A DNA stretch of 36,882 nucleotides from Methylophilaceae bacterium (GCA_006844635.1 SPJO01000129.1:1-36882), one strand, 5' to 3'; positions 1 to 8,058 are shown, counted from the stretch's first letter. Numbers and translations: made by a program. Notes: generated from the sequence alone by a model not told the origin.

Positions 1-836
1 GTGTTCATCACACCATGAACAAAGCCCACACGCATCCAGTGTGCGATTAGGGTTGCTGTACGTTGACAGATTTCCTCAAACCATGCTTCGATTAATTCAG
101 GGGATGGATTATTGGTGTCGAGTGGCAAGCCTGTTTGTGGGTGCCAGTCGGCGAAGTCTCGATCAATGGTAAAGCCAATAAAGCGTTTGAGTAGGTCTAG
201 CTCGCCGTTCTTTGCCATCAGCTCAAAATGGCCGGGGCGGGTAAAGCTAGGGGCAACACGACAGACGATCGCGCCTGTTTCCATTTGGGCATTGCCGTTG
301 TAAAACATGTCGCGCAGGACTAGGTCGCCAGTAGTGACTAAACTCAGTGCACGGGTAGTAGGAATGCCGAGGTAATGCATGGCTTCAGAACATAAAAACT
401 CACGCAAGCTAGAACGCAGAACTGCGCGACCATCTGCACTACGTGAGTATGGTGTTTCACCAGCGCCTTTGAGTTGTAGTTCATAGCGTTTGCCTTCGTG
501 CATCAGCTCACCTAGCAGTATCGCGCGGCCATCGCCTAGCTGACCAGCCCAATGACCAAACTGATGTCCACCATAGCGGGTGGCATAGGTGGTCATACCC
601 GAGAGAGCACCATTGCCGCCTAAGGTTTGGATGAGTTCTGGGTCTTGCATGTCGGACTCGCTGAGTCCAAGCATGGCGGCGACGTCGGCACTGTAGGCCA
701 GCAGTTGCGGGTTTTTGACTGGGGTTGGTTGTGCAAATGACCATAGGGCATTCGGCACTTGGCGCGTGCGGTTCTCCGTAATGGGGTCTTGGGGGAGTTC
801 ACGCGTAAAGCGATTATCAAAGTTTAAGGTTCGCAT
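1..836 (-). CDS. selO: Protein adenylyltransferase SelO (YdiU family), N-terminal part, cut by window edge
   Basis: Translating the minus strand from the ATG at 834-836 gives an uninterrupted 278-codon frame that runs off the left edge. The protein opens MRTLNFDNRFTRELP and carries the SelO/YdiU hallmarks GGHQFGHWAGQLGDGRA, LQLKGAGETPYSR and LGIPTTRALSLV, ending at the window edge in FVHGVMNT, just before the catalytic-loop Asp-Asn. Family knowledge: SelO is a pseudokinase-fold enzyme that transfers AMP to protein hydroxyl groups and is linked to redox and oxidative-stress responses. The full protein is usually near 480-500 residues, so roughly 40 percent lies outside. The gene diverges from the ribonuclease gene at 941 across a 104-bp gap. 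Identification is firm; activity cannot be judged because the metal-binding residues lie off the edge. Confidence 0.93.
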   Translation of the reverse strand, partial: MRTLNFDNRFTRELPQDPITENRTRQVPNALWSFAQPTPVKNPQLLAYSADVAAMLGLSESDMQDPELIQTLGGNGALSGMTTYATRYGGHQFGHWAGQLGDGRAILLGELMHEGKRYELQLKGAGETPYSRSADGRAVLRSSLREFLCSEAMHYLGIPTTRALSLVTTGDLVLRDMFYNGNAQMETGAIVCRVAPSFTRPGHFELMAKNGELDLLKRFIGFTIDRDFADWHPQTGLPLDTNNPSPELIEAWFEEICQRTATLIAHWMRVGFVHGVMN

Positions 837-940
837 AGGGTAATTTTAGACGGTTTCCTCTGTAATAAGTTACATTTTGTGTCAGAAATTAGGGTGTCAC
901 TCATGTATCATGGCGGGTATCCACTGATTGAACGAGAAGT

Positions 941-2842
941 ATGAACGTATTTTATGAAGAAAGCGGCCAGTTTAAGGTTGCCACAGTCAAGACAGAAAAT
1001 CCTGGTAGCCTGCAAGTCGAGGCGGTTTCAGGTAAACGATCAAAAATCAAAGCGGCGAATGTTTTACTTAACTTTAACGAAGCACTCGGCAGCTTTATGG
1101 AGCTGGCACAGGCCGAAGCAGAAACATTAGATACTGACTTCTTGTGGGAATGTTGTGAAGAGAATGAGTTTGGCTTTGAGGACTTAGCGAAAGCCTATTA
1201 CGGCGATAATCCAAGCAATGTGCAATTAGCGGCTACAGCGATTAAGGTGCATGCAGCACCTATTTATTTCTACCGTAAAGGTAAAGGCCGTTATAAGGCC
1301 GCCCCAGAAGAAACATTAAGGCAAGCGCAAGCTGCTGTTGAAAAGAAGCGTTTGCAAGCGATACAAATGGCGGAGTGGGTAGAGCAGCTGAACAATAAAA
1401 AATTGCCTAAAAGTTTTGCGGATAAAGCTGACCGTCTAATTTATAACCCTGAGAAAAATAGCCTTGAATGGAAGGCGATTGAAGAGGCGGCACGGGTTTC
1501 TGGCCGCATGGCATTAACGGTGATGTTTGAAGCGGGCTTAGTGAAAAATGCCCATGATTATCACTTGGGTGCTTTCTTACGAGAGATGTTTGCCGATGGC
1601 ACTGACTTCCCTGACTACGAAGTGGACGATTACACGGCTTTGTTGGCAGACTTGCCAGTAGCTAACGTGGCGGCATTTAGTATTGATGACGCGACAACAG
1701 TTGAGATTGATGACGCCTTTAGTCTGGTTGATTTAGATAACGGTAATAAACGGGTTGGTATCCATATTGCTGCGCCGTCCTTAGCGATACCGCCAGCATC
1801 TGCGCTAGACGCGATTGTGTTGGATAGGCTATCTACTGTGTATATGCCAGGCAATAAGATTACCATGTTGCCAGAGGAGGTCGTGCGACCTTTTAGTTTG
1901 GATGAGGGCGAAACAAGACCAGCGTTAAGTTTGTATTGTGAAGTGGCGCCAGATTTAACCATTGTCTCGCATGAGTCGAAGGTGGAGAAAGTCACGGTTG
2001 CTGAAAACTTACGCCACGATAGCTTAGAGCCTTTATTCAACGAGAATACGTTGGAACAAGACAGTGGTCATCCACGATGGGCAGAACTGAAGTTCTTATT
2101 TGATTTTGCCGAATCGCTAGAAAAAGCACGCGGCAAGTATGATCCCGACCGTGCGCCACAGATTGATTACAACTTCTATGTGAAAGAAGGCATTGTCAGC
2201 ATCGTCGCGCGTGAGCGTGGGTCGCCTATGGATAAGCTGGTGGCAGAGCTGATGATTTATGCCAATAGCACTTGGGGTGGCGTTCTAAAAGAGGGCGGTT
2301 TTGCTGGCTTATATCGCGCGCAAACTGGTGGTAAAGTCTTTATGACAACAGAAGCAACGCCACATCAAGGCATGGGCTTGGAGCAATATGCTTGGTGTAC
2401 TTCTCCCTTACGTCGTGCGGTGGATTTGGTTAATCAGCGCCAGCTAGTGGCGTTGTTGAATATCGAGGAAGCGCCGTACTCAACAGAAGATGATCAGTTG
2501 AAGACGATTATGCGCAACTTTGACCAGACGTATCAAACCTATAATGAATTTCAAACACGCATGGAACGGTATTGGTGTTTACAGTATTTGATTCAGGAAG
2601 ATTTAACAGAAGTCACCGCGACAATATGGCGGGAGAATTTGGTGCGGTTAGATGGGATGTTTTTTATTACCAAAGTGCCTAGCTTGCCCGAATTGAAGGT
2701 TGGGACGAAAGTGCTGTTAGAGATTAAGCATATCGACACATTATTAATGGAATTAAATTGCAAGTTTAAGCAGGTGATAGAAGATGAAAAAGCGGAAGAA
2801 ACGCTGGGTAGAGAAGGTGAAAGCGCGAATGTTGAATCGTAA
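941..2842 (+). CDS. RNB-domain 3'-5' exoribonuclease (RNase II/R family)
   Basis: 633-residue protein. The N-terminal part (about 1-230) is poorly conserved. The RNB catalytic domain starts near residue 240 with SIDDATTVEIDDA (D249, D257, D258), followed by HIAAPS. The late motif CTSPLRRAVDLVNQRQL matches the TSPIRR...D..nHR segment that carries the catalytic arginine in RNase II and RNase R. A short S1-like beta segment closes the protein. It is expected to degrade RNA processively from the 3' end in the cytoplasm. One difference from RNase II: the position equivalent to D207 is Glu (E255). The reading frame overlaps the start of the next gene, so this is probably the first gene of an operon with an aminopropyltransferase-like enzyme, an RNA methyltransferase and a MazG protein. 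It is not a close match to E. coli Rnb or Rnr, so I give no symbol. Confidence 0.9.
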   Translation: MNVFYEESGQFKVATVKTENPGSLQVEAVSGKRSKIKAANVLLNFNEALGSFMELAQAEAETLDTDFLWECCEENEFGFEDLAKAYYGDNPSNVQLAATAIKVHAAPIYFYRKGKGRYKAAPEETLRQAQAAVEKKRLQAIQMAEWVEQLNNKKLPKSFADKADRLIYNPEKNSLEWKAIEEAARVSGRMALTVMFEAGLVKNAHDYHLGAFLREMFADGTDFPDYEVDDYTALLADLPVANVAAFSIDDATTVEIDDAFSLVDLDNGNKRVGIHIAAPSLAIPPASALDAIVLDRLSTVYMPGNKITMLPEEVVRPFSLDEGETRPALSLYCEVAPDLTIVSHESKVEKVTVAENLRHDSLEPLFNENTLEQDSGHPRWAELKFLFDFAESLEKARGKYDPDRAPQIDYNFYVKEGIVSIVARERGSPMDKLVAELMIYANSTWGGVLKEGGFAGLYRAQTGGKVFMTTEATPHQGMGLEQYAWCTSPLRRAVDLVNQRQLVALLNIEEAPYSTEDDQLKTIMRNFDQTYQTYNEFQTRMERYWCLQYLIQEDLTEVTATIWRENLVRLDGMFFITKVPSLPELKVGTKVLLEIKHIDTLLMELNCKFKQVIEDEKAEETLGREGESANVES

Positions 2843-3611
2843 AATTCACAAACACGTTAGAGAAGATAATGTTGTCGAGGTGACTGAGATTGATGGTATT
2901 CGTCAACTGCACCTAGGGTCTAAGACTGTGCAAAGTGGGATGTTAGTCACGTCTCCATTTGTGTTGGTGTTTAACTATTCGCGCGCGATTTTGTATTTTC
3001 TATTGTTCTCAGAAAATATTAAGACGGTTCTAACCATTGGCTTGGGCGGCGGGTCTGTGACAAAGTATATGCACGCTTATTGTCCGGATATTAAGCAGAC
3101 GGTTGTTGAGATTAACCCAGAAGTGATTCAAGTGGCACGTAGCCATTTCTTTTTACAAGAAAACGATGAGCGGTTAGATGTGATTGAAGGCGATGGTATT
3201 GCTTATATGGAAGATCATCCGACTAGTCATGACTGCGTGATTATTGATGGCTTTGATTCAGATGGGATTCCTGATGGTTTCTGTACGCCAGACTTTTTTG
3301 ATACCTGTTATGGTGCACTTAATGACAATGGTGTCTTTTTGATTAACCTATGGGGTTCTGATAAGAACTTTGATATTTATCTACAGCGCATTGAGCAAAC
3401 CTTTATTGGTCGAGTGTTGGTTTTACCTACAGGTAAGCCGGGTAATATTATTGTGTTTGGCTTTAAAGATCGTATTAAGCTGTCAGAGAGAAAGCTAAGA
3501 GAGCGTGCAAGAACACTAAAAGAAGCGCATATTATCGACTTTACTGAGTTTTTAGATAAGCTGCATGAGCACAATGGCTATCAAAAAATGTACGAGATAT
3601 TGGAATCCTAA
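2784..3611 (+). CDS. Spermidine-synthase-like (SpeE superfamily) enzyme
   Basis: 275 residues from the ATG at 2784; an in-frame ATG at 2829 would give 260. Both have a good Shine-Dalgarno sequence (AGGTGA before 2784, AAGGTGA before 2829). The second shortens the overlap with the ribonuclease gene from 59 to 14 nt. Seen: a Rossmann-type nucleoside-binding core with TIGLGGGSVTKY (about 84-95), acidic VVEINPEV (107-114), EGDGIAYM (135-142) and CVIIDGFDSDGIPD (151-164). The last holds the D-x-x-D pair (D155, D158) expected at the aminopropyltransferase active site. The N-terminal beta domain of true spermidine synthases is short or missing. It may make a polyamine or act as a small-molecule methyltransferase; I cannot decide. 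Context is an RNA-metabolism operon: its stop overlaps the next ATG (TAATG). Confidence 0.82.
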   Translation: MKKRKKRWVEKVKARMLNRKIHKHVREDNVVEVTEIDGIRQLHLGSKTVQSGMLVTSPFVLVFNYSRAILYFLLFSENIKTVLTIGLGGGSVTKYMHAYCPDIKQTVVEINPEVIQVARSHFFLQENDERLDVIEGDGIAYMEDHPTSHDCVIIDGFDSDGIPDGFCTPDFFDTCYGALNDNGVFLINLWGSDKNFDIYLQRIEQTFIGRVLVLPTGKPGNIIVFGFKDRIKLSERKLRERARTLKEAHIIDFTEFLDKLHEHNGYQKMYEILES

Positions 3612-4840
3612 TGAATCAACAATTTTTTGCGACTTGTCCACGTGGTTTAGAGGCTTTACTGGTTAAAGAACTGAAAGTCAGTGGCGCTAAAAGTATTAAG
3701 CAAACCGACGGCGGCGTGGCATTCCTAGGCAATACGGCTGTGTGTTATCACATTAACTTGCACTCACGCATTGCGACGCGCGTACTTTGGCAAGTGACTA
3801 AGGGTCAATATGCATCAGAGGAAGATTTATTTAATGCTACGTATAAAGTAAATTGGCCTAATTGGTTTAACGTGAGGCATGACTTTATGGTCAAGGTGAC
3901 GGGAGTGAAATGTCCGCTCAAGAGCTTAGAGTTTGCGACGCTAAAAATTAAAGATGCCATTTGTGATAAGTTTAGACAGGCAGTCGGCTCGCGTCCGTAT
4001 ATTGATACCAAAAAACCTGCTGTGCGCATTCATGCTTACTTAACGGCAGAACATTATATTTTGTATGTTGACACCTCTGGTGATGCGCTTTATCAACGTG
4101 GTAATCGTAAAGGCAGTATTGAGGCGCCGTTGCGTGAAAACTTAGCGGCAGGTGTTTTGCAGCTGACAGGTTGGCGGCCAGGAGAACCGTTGCTTGACCC
4201 GATGTGTGGAAGTGGTACGTTCTTGTTAGAAGCGGTGATGATGGCGTTGAATATTGCGCCGGGTTTAAACCGTAGCTTTGGTTTCGAACGTTTGAAAAAC
4301 TATGAGTCTGACACTTGGAAAAAGGTTAAAAATGCAGCGCAAAAAGCAGTGAAACCAGTTAGCTTTCAAAAAATATATGGGAGTGATGTTGATTTGCGTG
4401 CAGTACGGATTGCAAAGCGCAACTTAGACGAAGCAGGCTTTTTAGATGCCGTACAATTATCACAGTTCGATATTTTAGAAGTACCGCCTGCTGCTGATCA
4501 CGGTGTATTGGTGGCGAATCCGCCATACGGTGTGCGGATTGGTGAGGATGAAGACTTAACGGCGCTGTATCCGAAGCTGGGTGAGGCATTGAAGAAAAAA
4601 TTTGCGGGTTGGAATACTTACTTTTTAACCAGCGATTTACGCATGCCTAAACTGATGCGCTTGTCGCCCAGTAAAAAAACGCCTTTGTTTAACGGCCCTT
4701 TGGAATGTCGCCTATTTGAAATTAAAATGGTGGCAGGTAGCAACCGCAAAGTGAAAAAACCTGCGCAAGCGAGTGATAAGCCAAAACAGCGGGTAGATAA
4801 GAAATTAACATTTAAGGATGTGAAAGACTTTGAGCCATGA
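3611..4840 (+). CDS. THUMP-domain class I SAM-dependent RNA methyltransferase (RlmL-N/YpsC type)
   Basis: 409 residues. An N-terminal THUMP region (about 45-155) is followed by the UPF0020 Rossmann methyltransferase domain, with SAM motif DPMCGSGTFLLEA (196-208), GSDVDLRAVRIAKRN and the catalytic NPPYG (303-307) typical of N-methylation of a base. The C terminus is Lys-rich (about 383-405), a likely RNA contact. By family it resembles the N-terminal half of RlmL (23S rRNA m2G2445) without the RlmK half, and the stand-alone YpsC type. The exact rRNA target is inferred. The start overlaps the upstream stop by one base and its stop overlaps the next gene by 4 nt (ATGA), which indicates translational coupling. 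Confidence 0.9.
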   Translation: MNQQFFATCPRGLEALLVKELKVSGAKSIKQTDGGVAFLGNTAVCYHINLHSRIATRVLWQVTKGQYASEEDLFNATYKVNWPNWFNVRHDFMVKVTGVKCPLKSLEFATLKIKDAICDKFRQAVGSRPYIDTKKPAVRIHAYLTAEHYILYVDTSGDALYQRGNRKGSIEAPLRENLAAGVLQLTGWRPGEPLLDPMCGSGTFLLEAVMMALNIAPGLNRSFGFERLKNYESDTWKKVKNAAQKAVKPVSFQKIYGSDVDLRAVRIAKRNLDEAGFLDAVQLSQFDILEVPPAADHGVLVANPPYGVRIGEDEDLTALYPKLGEALKKKFAGWNTYFLTSDLRMPKLMRLSPSKKTPLFNGPLECRLFEIKMVAGSNRKVKKPAQASDKPKQRVDKKLTFKDVKDFEP

Positions 4841-5211
4841 GTAAAGCCAATGAACATGCATCGGATTCGATTGACCAGCTTAGAGCACGGGTGAATCAGT
4901 TTGTTGAAGCGCGCGATTGGGCACAATTTCATTCACCTAAAAACTTGGCGATGGCAATGATTGTTGAGGCGGGTGAGGTGGTTGAGCATTTTCAATGGAT
5001 GACGGAAGAAGGTAGTCGAAACCTTAGCGCGGAACAAAAAGAGCTAGTTGGGCAAGAGTTGTCAGACACTTTGGTTTATCTGTTACGGATTGCAGAAGTT
5101 TGCGACATTGATCTGCTAGAAGCAGCGAATAAAAAAATTAATTTAAATGCGAAAAAATACCCAGTGGACAAAGCGAAAGGTAGTAATGCAAAGTACACTG
5201 AATATGAGTAA
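4837..5211 (+). CDS. MazG-like nucleotide pyrophosphohydrolase (dCTPase-like)
   Basis: 124 residues, all-alpha NTP-PPase fold. The metal-binding pattern ExxE-(26)-ExxD is present as E44/E47 in VEAGEVVEHFQW and E74/D77 in GQELSDTLVYLLRIAE. The C-terminal NLNAKKYP motif is typical of the short MazG-like/RS21-C6 group. Family members hydrolyse (d)NTPs, often modified or non-canonical ones, to the monophosphate plus pyrophosphate. The substrate here is unknown; a dCTP-type pyrophosphatase is the closest idea. The ATG lies inside the stop of the RNA methyltransferase gene (ATGA), so it is the fourth gene of that operon, and the link may be nucleotide-pool cleaning. Confidence 0.9.
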   Translation: MSKANEHASDSIDQLRARVNQFVEARDWAQFHSPKNLAMAMIVEAGEVVEHFQWMTEEGSRNLSAEQKELVGQELSDTLVYLLRIAEVCDIDLLEAANKKINLNAKKYPVDKAKGSNAKYTEYE

Positions 5212-5246
5212 CTTTATTAATCATAATTATCAATTAAGGAAATCGT

Positions 5247-5558
5247 ATGGCCGAAGAGCAAAGTGCATCAGCACAAGCAGCAGAAAATGAAATGGATATT
5301 TTGGTGATGGCAGACCAGTTTATTAATGTTGCCAATGCTTTAGTACAAGATAGTAAGCAAGATGCTGGGCGTGTTGGTGCAGCAATGCGTTATGCCGTTG
5401 CCCGTTTTAATGCGTATGAAGCATCGATGAAGTCGAATGACTTGGCGGCTTCGAAAGAGGAGGCTGTTGAATGGTTTTCTGGCCAATTTAAAGAAATGTT
5501 AAGTGATAACATTGATCAGTATATTGCGATGATTAAACAGCAAGCTGAAAACAAATAA
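5247..5558 (+). CDS. DUF3144 family protein
   Basis: 103-residue, acidic, largely helical protein. The central block ADQFINVANAL and GRVGAAMRYAVARFNAYEA is the recognisable DUF3144 core. No signal peptide, membrane segment or catalytic motif is visible. The ATG is preceded by AAGGAA with about 6 nt spacing. It lies 35 nt after the MazG-like gene and 39 nt before the YbaK-like gene on the same strand, so it may be read with them. The function of the family is unknown; the fold suggests a small cytosolic helical-bundle protein. Confidence 0.85.
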   Translation: MAEEQSASAQAAENEMDILVMADQFINVANALVQDSKQDAGRVGAAMRYAVARFNAYEASMKSNDLAASKEEAVEWFSGQFKEMLSDNIDQYIAMIKQQAENK

Positions 5559-5597
5559 ATAAGCGATCGTGAAATCAGTATTAAGGAACGTGTGAGC

Positions 5598-6086
5598 ATG
5601 ACTATTCAATCAGCGGTTACAGACTTATTAACATCCAAAAACATTGCTTTTGACGTTATTCAAATTCCATTAAGCGAAGACAAAAAGCCTATTCGCAATT
5701 TAGAAGAGTTGCTAACGAGTAATGGCTTGGACCCAAAATCTGTTGTACGTAGTGTACTTTTTCGTGGTGGATCCGAACAGTTTTATATGCTCGCCTTAGC
5801 TGGAGGTGGCCGTGCTGACTGGGGAGTGCTGCGTAAACAGTTAGAAGAGCGAAAGTTACGGATGGCGGAATTTGATGAAGTGCCAGCAGTCACGGGTTAT
5901 GTCGTGGGAGCAGTGCCGCCAGTGGCTTTGCCTGAACAGATTCCAGTATTAGTTGACAATAGCGTTAATGATTACGAGACCGTTGTGATTGGTAGTGGCG
6001 TGCTCGGTTATGCGTTGGCGCTTAAAGGCGCCGATTTGCTTTCATTGTTCGATGGTGCGACGCGAGGCGCATTTGTCAAAGCATAA
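5598..6086 (+). CDS. YbaK/ProX-type aminoacyl-tRNA deacylase domain protein
   Basis: 162 residues from ATG 5598. A GTG at 5592 would add two residues, but AAGGA at 5583-5587 is better spaced for the ATG. It is a single-domain YbaK/INS fold: a beta-rich core with SVVRSVLFRGG (48-58), FYMLALAGGGRADWGVLRK, and the substrate-loop signature TGYVVGAVPPVALP. Relatives hydrolyse mischarged aminoacyl-tRNAs (Cys- or Ala-tRNAPro and similar) in trans. The lysine normally found in the VxKTLxV strand appears to be Arg (R51), so it may prefer another substrate or be less active. It is the last gene before the terminator at 6110-6138, probably the tail of the 941-6086 gene run. Confidence 0.85.
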   Translation: MTIQSAVTDLLTSKNIAFDVIQIPLSEDKKPIRNLEELLTSNGLDPKSVVRSVLFRGGSEQFYMLALAGGGRADWGVLRKQLEERKLRMAEFDEVPAVTGYVVGAVPPVALPEQIPVLVDNSVNDYETVVIGSGVLGYALALKGADLLSLFDGATRGAFVKA

Positions 6087-6109
6087 GCAAGTAGGTAAAT
6101 AGCGGACAT

Positions 6110-6138
6110 AAAAAAGCCCTGCATTGCAGGGCTTTTTT
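6110..6138. terminator. Bidirectional intrinsic terminator between the YbaK-like gene and tpx
   Basis: GCCCTGC (6116-6122), loop ATT, GCAGGGC (6126-6132), flanked by six A on the left and six T on the right. The hairpin therefore has a U-tract in both transcription directions. It sits 23 nt after the YbaK-like stop and 14 nt before the convergent tpx stop. Confidence 0.92.
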
Positions 6139-6152
6139 ATGATGAGTGGTGG

Positions 6153-6656
6153 TTAAGCTAATGCATCCACAGCTGCATCATAGTTTGGCTCTTGCGTAAT
6201 TTCTGGTACAAGTTCAATGTACTTCACAACATCATTTTCATCTAAGATGATGACTGAACGTGCAGCTAAGCCAGCTAGCTTGCTGCTAAATAATAGTACG
6301 CCATAGTTCATTAAGAAGTCGCGGCCTCGCATCGTTGATAAGTTCACTACATTTTCAACGCCTTCAGCCGCACAAAAGCGTTTTTGTGCAAATGGTAAAT
6401 CAGCAGAAATATTGATGACGACAGTATTGTCCATACTACTTGCACGTTTGTTGAATTCGCGTACGGAACTGGCACAGGTCGGCGTGTCGACACTTGGAAA
6501 TAAGTTAAGGACTTTGCGCTTACCTGCGTAGGCATCTAATGTGACATCTTGCAGTGCTGCATCAACTAAAGTGAAATTAGGTGCGGTACTACCAATTTGC
6601 GGTAGATTGCCTGCAACATCAACAGGGTTTCCTTTGAGGGTAACTGAACTAGACAT
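6153..6656 (-). CDS. tpx: Thiol peroxidase Tpx (atypical 2-Cys peroxiredoxin)
   Basis: 167 residues from the ATG at 6654-6656, chosen because AAAGGAGG stands directly upstream (6661-6668) and because this gives the usual Tpx length; an upstream in-frame start at 6707 would add 17 non-conserved residues. The peroxidatic cysteine is C61 in PSVDTPTCASSVREFN and the resolving cysteine is C95 in QKRFCAAEG, matching E. coli C62 and C95. Further Tpx blocks are APNFTLVDA and SADLPFAQ. The enzyme reduces H2O2 and alkyl hydroperoxides with electrons from thioredoxin, in the cytoplasm or periplasm depending on the species; no signal peptide is seen here. A single-gene unit between two hairpins is likely. 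Confidence 0.96.
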   Translation of the reverse strand: MSSSVTLKGNPVDVAGNLPQIGSTAPNFTLVDAALQDVTLDAYAGKRKVLNLFPSVDTPTCASSVREFNKRASSMDNTVVINISADLPFAQKRFCAAEGVENVVNLSTMRGRDFLMNYGVLLFSSKLAGLAARSVIILDENDVVKYIELVPEITQEPNYDAAVDALA

Positions 6657-6695
6657 AATTCCTCCTTTAATTTTCGTTTGTTCGTTAGAGTTAGC

Positions 6696-6724
6696 ATCAT
6701 AAAACAAAAAGCACCTGCTGTGCA
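6696..6724 (-). promoter_or_regulatory. Possible sigma-70 promoter of tpx, overlapping the FIST-gene terminator
   Basis: Read on the minus strand: TGCACA (6724-6719, 4 of 6 to the -35 consensus), 17-bp spacer, TATGAT (6701-6696, 5 of 6 to the -10). Transcription would start near 6689, giving a leader of about 30 nt that includes the tpx ribosome-binding site. The -35 box and part of the spacer lie inside the terminator hairpin of the upstream FIST gene. This is a pattern match only. Confidence 0.4.
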
Positions 6725-6734
6725 GGTGCTTTTT
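6706..6734 (-). terminator. Intrinsic terminator after the FIST-domain gene
   Basis: GCACCTGC (6711-6718), loop TGT, GCAGGTGC (6722-6729), flanked by five A and five T, so it can act in both directions. It lies 20 nt beyond the stop of the minus-strand FIST gene and ends transcription before tpx. Confidence 0.9.
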
Positions 6735-6754
6735 GAAAATGCCGTGAAGACTGC

Positions 6755-7909
6755 TTAAAGTTTTTCGCTTAAGTAGCCTATTGTCATGGTTTGGTTATGT
6801 AGGACGCTGTCTGTTGTATTCGGCCTTGGGGCAATCTCACCATAGGAGTAGAAGCCGGTTACGCTAGTTTGCGGCCCTAAGATTTGTTGGACTAACTTCA
6901 CCTCGTCAACGACTTGTTCTGTCATTACGCCTTTACGGCCAACACAACTGACGCAAAGCGCCAAACCTGGGCTGTTGGTTTTTTGTGCATCCAAGCCATC
7001 GATCACTAAATTTGCTGCTGCACCAGCACCTTCAACCAGTCGATCATGGTTCGTTTGGCATAAACGTACGGTTTCGCCTTCTTCAACGTTACCCGCAAAT
7101 GTTAGGCTATTATCATCTGGATTAACCGCTAGCAGAGTGCGGATTTTTTCCACTTCTCTTTTGCCTTCCTCGATCACAGCTAATGGGAACTTAAGACCAC
7201 TACCTGGTAGACCTTTTGAGAAAGCTGCACCAATATACATTTGGTATAGTGACAGCGCAGGTTTTCCATCAAGCTCATAAACAACGTTTTTCTCTGAGCG
7301 TGTCACTTTGCGAGGTGGGCCATAGGGTCTCCAACCGCCCAGTGCGCCACTAGAAGTGACTAATGCGTCACCATATAAGCCCACTGCAATGACCATATGG
7401 TCTGATACTGTTTCATTAAACATTTGTAATGTTTTGACGAATGCGCCACCATCGCCAGCTAGGCCGCCAATGATTGGTGTATCTCCCAGCACGGATTGAA
7501 AACCGCTGATAAGTTCAGAGCCATTAATGTTTAAGCCGTCAGAAATAACCAGCACAGTGCGTAAGTTATCTGCTTTTAATTGGTTAGCTAAATTAACCGC
7601 AGTTTCAAAAGAGTCTTGCATTGTAGAAGACTTGCTTTGCGCAACACGCTGCATGACTTTTTGCCATTGAATAGCCGTGATTTGCACGCTGTCATCAAAT
7701 ACACCATTTGGGCTGATCTCCCCTGAGGTGCTGCAGCCAACAACTTGTGCAGTTGGGTAACGCTTTTTAAGTGCGCCTTGTAACTTCCCCTCATTAAACC
7801 GCTTTACAGAACTAAACACCAAGACTAAATTTGCAGCTACTAATGGGGATGCGCTGGGTAAATCTTTTACCGATGATTTCGCATCAATTGCTTCTTGAAC
7901 AATAATCAT
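6755..7909 (-). CDS. FIST-domain (FIST_N + FIST_C) sensory protein
   Basis: 384 residues with no signal peptide or membrane segment. FIST_N (about 25-215) shows VVGCSTSGEISPNG, RTVLVISDGLNING and TPIIGGLAGDGG. FIST_C (about 225-370) shows ELDGKPALSLYQMYIG, LPGSGLKFPL and the closing VTGFYSYGEIAP. FIST domains occur in prokaryotic and eukaryotic signalling proteins and are thought to bind small ligands, possibly amino acids; they often sit near or in chemotaxis and two-component genes. Here the gene diverges from pilG across 301 bp, so it may feed a cytoplasmic signal into the Pil-Chp pathway; that is inference from position. The start is supported by AAGGA about 9 nt upstream. Confidence 0.92.
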   Translation of the reverse strand: MIIVQEAIDAKSSVKDLPSASPLVAANLVLVFSSVKRFNEGKLQGALKKRYPTAQVVGCSTSGEISPNGVFDDSVQITAIQWQKVMQRVAQSKSSTMQDSFETAVNLANQLKADNLRTVLVISDGLNINGSELISGFQSVLGDTPIIGGLAGDGGAFVKTLQMFNETVSDHMVIAVGLYGDALVTSSGALGGWRPYGPPRKVTRSEKNVVYELDGKPALSLYQMYIGAAFSKGLPGSGLKFPLAVIEEGKREVEKIRTLLAVNPDDNSLTFAGNVEEGETVRLCQTNHDRLVEGAGAAANLVIDGLDAQKTNSPGLALCVSCVGRKGVMTEQVVDEVKLVQQILGPQTSVTGFYSYGEIAPRPNTTDSVLHNQTMTIGYLSEKL

Positions 7910-7925
7910 TTTTTATAATCCTTCA

Positions 7926-7953
7926 TTCATAAGGTGTTGCGTTGAATAGTCAA
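7926..7953 (-). promoter_or_regulatory. Candidate sigma-70 promoter of the FIST gene
   Basis: Minus strand: TTGACT (7953-7948, 5 of 6), 16-bp spacer, TATGAA (7931-7926, 4 of 6). The start would be near 7919, leaving only about 10 nt of leader, which would cut into the AAGGA at 7919-7923, so the fit is imperfect. Confidence 0.3.
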
Positions 7954-8029
7954 TTTTTTCGCAAGCTTACTTGCCAATTTTGCTTAAATCACCCTCAAAT
8001 TCCAAAACTGTCGTTTTTATGCATTAATC

Positions 8030-8058
8030 TTACATTATTTAATGTGTCTTGTTATAAA
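8030..8058 (+). promoter_or_regulatory. Candidate extended -10 promoter of the pilG-chpA operon
   Basis: TTACAT (8030-8035, 4 of 6), 17-bp spacer, TATAAA (8053-8058, 5 of 6) preceded by TGT, i.e. an extended -10 element. Transcription would begin near 8065 and leave a leader of about 145 nt before pilG. Confidence 0.5.

Noticed and set aside
7961..7978. Sigma-54-like element (GGCAAG...TTGC on the minus strand) before the FIST gene
   Set aside because: GG and GC are separated by 11 bases instead of 10, so it does not fit the -24/-12 spacing.
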